Below, piece by piece: positions 62,327-64,000 of a stretch of DNA of 64,000 nt. Numbering within the stretch: the first letter of the stretch is position 1; every line of letters begins with the position of its first letter. The position numbers were made by a program, and so were the translations under genes. Origin of the DNA: Thiomargarita sp. (GTDB lineage: Bacteria > Pseudomonadota > Gammaproteobacteria > Beggiatoales > Beggiatoaceae); contig DYNP01000003.1 of NCBI GenBank assembly GCA_020721005.1, forward strand, positions 186,001 to 250,000, written 5' to 3'. The notes beneath the pieces were generated by a model. It saw only the letters and a list, made by a program, of their open reading frames with translations. It did not search any database and had not been told where the DNA came from.

Positions 62327-64000
62327 ATGAAACTTCATCTCTTCACCTACCCACTCATCTTCCTAATCCACTCCAATCTAACCATTGCTGAAGATGACCT
62401 GCTTTCCCAACAACGCTGGCAATTTAAAGAAGCTCAACATGCTTTGGCTACCGAAAATTTTACCCTATTTAATCAACGCATTGAACAACTGCACGACTAT
62501 CCCATCGTCTATTACCTGCGCTATTTCTACCTAAAAGACCGCTTACATATCGCTCCCATTGCGGAACTATTTGACTTTCTCAACCACTATGCAGACAGTC
62601 CCATCACCCAACGACTCCAACAACAATGGCTCCAACAACTCGCCACCCAACAACAATGGGCCACTTTTTTAAGTGCCTACACTCCACAAACCGAAATCAC
62701 CTTACAATGCAATTACTTACACGCCCTACTTGCCACCGAAACCCCCTGGCAACCTGCAGACTTTACACAAGCCAAAGCCATTTGGATGGTGGACCATTCC
62801 CAACCTCAAGCCTGTGACTCTGCATTTGACTATCTCCATCAACAAACTCAACTGACCCCTCACGACTATTGGCAACGCATTCGTTTAGCCATACAAAAAG
62901 GCAATTTTAAACTGGCTCTACATCTTGGAAAACAACTGCCCAAAACCGATGTGCCCCTATTAAACCTATGGCAAAACCTCCATCATTCCCCAGAAAATAC
63001 CCTAAAAAACTTTAAACAAACCGACACTGAATTAACCAGAGAAATGCTAGTTTATGGACTCAAACAACTCGCCAACACCCAACCTGACAAAGCCAAAGAA
63101 TATTGGCAACTCTATCAGAAACAATATACATTTAACCGCGCCCAACGAAAAGAACTCCAACAACTGTTAGCTTCCAAAGAAACCGAAAAAAATCCACCTG
63201 TAACAACCGCTTGGAAAATAACCGATCCAAAATTCAACGAAGAAACTGGGCGAACTCACCTACAAAAAGCCTTGCTGCAACAAAACTGGTCAGAAATTGC
63301 CGAATCCACCCAAAATTTGCCAATTGCTGAAAACAACAAATTACGCTGGTCCTATTGGCGCGCCCGGGCTTTGGAACAATTGGGCAATATCACAGAAGCG
63401 GAACAATATTACCAAACTGTGGCTCAACAACGAGACTATTATGGTTTTCTATCTGCCGAACGTTTGGGAGAACCTTATCAATTACAAGTCCGTTCCCTAC
63501 CTCGTAACCTCCCTTTAGAAACTCAACTCTCGAAACGCCCGGGTATCATTCGAGCCAGAGAATTGTATTTCGTGGGACTGGCAGAATATGCTCAATTAGA
63601 ATGGAATACCGCCCTAGACAACACTTCTCCAGAAGAACTGCCGGCTGCCACCTGGCTTGCTCACCAATGGGGCTGGCATTACCAAGCCATTGTTACCATT
63701 GCCAAAATTCCATTTTGGGACGATCTGAATATCCGCTTCCCCCTTGCATTTCACGACGCCATTTCTCGTCATGCCGAAACCCAACAACTCCCATTGGCTT
63801 GGGTATATGCTATTGTTCGCCAAGAAAGTGCATTGCAAGTAGAAGCCAAATCCCGAGCCGGGGCTTTGGGACTGATGCAATTACTGCCCAGCACGGCCAA
63901 AGAAATGGCGAGAATACAAAAAGTTAACTTAGTGGACGATAACCTGCTCTTTACTCCAGACATGAATATTCAATTGGGCACGACTTACCTAAAAACCCTA
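62327..64000 (+). CDS. slt: Soluble lytic murein transglycosylase, C-terminus cut by window edge
   Basis: 558 codons are visible from the ATG at 62327 and the frame is open at the right edge. A signal peptide (KLHLFTYPLIFLIHSNLTIA) is followed by the all-helical U-shaped superhelix (about 25-470) and the start of the SLT catalytic domain: AWVYAIVRQESALQVEAKSR with catalytic Glu500, then AGALGLMQLLPSTAKEMAR. It cleaves peptidoglycan glycan strands to 1,6-anhydromuropeptides. It begins 39 bp after the protease-FHA gene on the same strand and may share its transcript. Confidence 0.94.
   Translation, partial: MKLHLFTYPLIFLIHSNLTIAEDDLLSQQRWQFKEAQHALATENFTLFNQRIEQLHDYPIVYYLRYFYLKDRLHIAPIAELFDFLNHYADSPITQRLQQQWLQQLATQQQWATFLSAYTPQTEITLQCNYLHALLATETPWQPADFTQAKAIWMVDHSQPQACDSAFDYLHQQTQLTPHDYWQRIRLAIQKGNFKLALHLGKQLPKTDVPLLNLWQNLHHSPENTLKNFKQTDTELTREMLVYGLKQLANTQPDKAKEYWQLYQKQYTFNRAQRKELQQLLASKETEKNPPVTTAWKITDPKFNEETGRTHLQKALLQQNWSEIAESTQNLPIAENNKLRWSYWRARALEQLGNITEAEQYYQTVAQQRDYYGFLSAERLGEPYQLQVRSLPRNLPLETQLSKRPGIIRARELYFVGLAEYAQLEWNTALDNTSPEELPAATWLAHQWGWHYQAIVTIAKIPFWDDLNIRFPLAFHDAISRHAETQQLPLAWVYAIVRQESALQVEAKSRAGALGLMQLLPSTAKEMARIQKVNLVDDNLLFTPDMNIQLGTTYLKTL

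Noticed and set aside
1-64000. tRNA and rRNA genes
   Set aside because: I looked through the gaps between genes and saw no tRNA cloverleaf with a TTCGANTC-type T-loop and no rRNA sequence. A covariance-model scan would be needed to exclude them fully.

Overview
The window looks like a chromosomal segment of a gammaproteobacterium with moderate to low GC. The evidence is gene order: a methyltransferase–rnhA–dnaQ block, the envelope cluster map / rpsB–tsf–pyrH–frr–uppS–cdsA–dxr–rseP–bamA–skp–lpxD, hslVU, lptD and glnD. The mix of hybrid histidine kinases, Rpn/DUF2887-type nucleases, a pentapeptide-repeat protein, type II secretion pieces and many palindromic repeats resembles large sulfur bacteria (Thiotrichales/Beggiatoa-like). 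That placement is an inference, not something the sequence proves.

Layout. 1–11.3 kb is a sensory block with three paralogous hybrid histidine kinases. The first is cut by the left edge. The other two each sit beside a periplasmic solute-binding protein (PhnD-like and PstS-like). An Rpn-superfamily DUF2887 gene lies between kinases 1 and 2. 11.4–19.8 kb is a leftward housekeeping block: cinA-type amidase, galE, SIS isomerase, ybaB, methyltransferase, rnhA, dnaQ, a membrane-anchored unknown, and glnD. 20.2–25.0 kb holds an orphan ABC ATPase followed by dndC, dndD and dndE (DNA phosphorothioate modification), with no dndA, dndB or restriction genes in view. A 542-bp repeat element with two different tandem arrays follows. 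25.7–39.05 kb is the translation/isoprenoid/outer-membrane cluster, interrupted by repeat arrays between rpsB and tsf and by a second copy of the repeat element before skp. After lpxD the usual fabZ–lpxA–lpxB are missing; a terminator, a broken IS5-like transposase tail and gspE follow instead.

41.3–47.4 kb is a compact leftward operon: glf, a small lipoprotein, yejA, a Tat-type FecR protein, yejB and yejE, with no yejF ATPase. 47.5–49.7 kb is an FtsK-like protein whose Walker A and Walker B motifs both carry disruptive changes. 49.9–51.8 kb is hslVU. 51.9–53.9 kb holds an Rpn nuclease gene with a strong internal ribosome-binding site, a tandem copy of its 3' end that keeps the same site, and a pentapeptide-repeat gene. 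54.0–59.9 kb has a dual-specificity-type phosphatase, gspF, a GspL/PilM-N-like unknown and lptD. 60.2–64.0 kb is an apparent operon of a membrane-anchored PP2C phosphatase, a transmembrane trypsin-like protease with a cytoplasmic FHA domain, and a soluble lytic transglycosylase cut by the right edge.

The most interesting systems are the Rpn gene-within-a-gene with its detached duplicate (51.9–53.2 kb), the PP2C / protease-FHA / transglycosylase set, the degenerate FtsK, the minimal dndCDE locus, and the TA-flanked repeat element with arm-specific array expansion.
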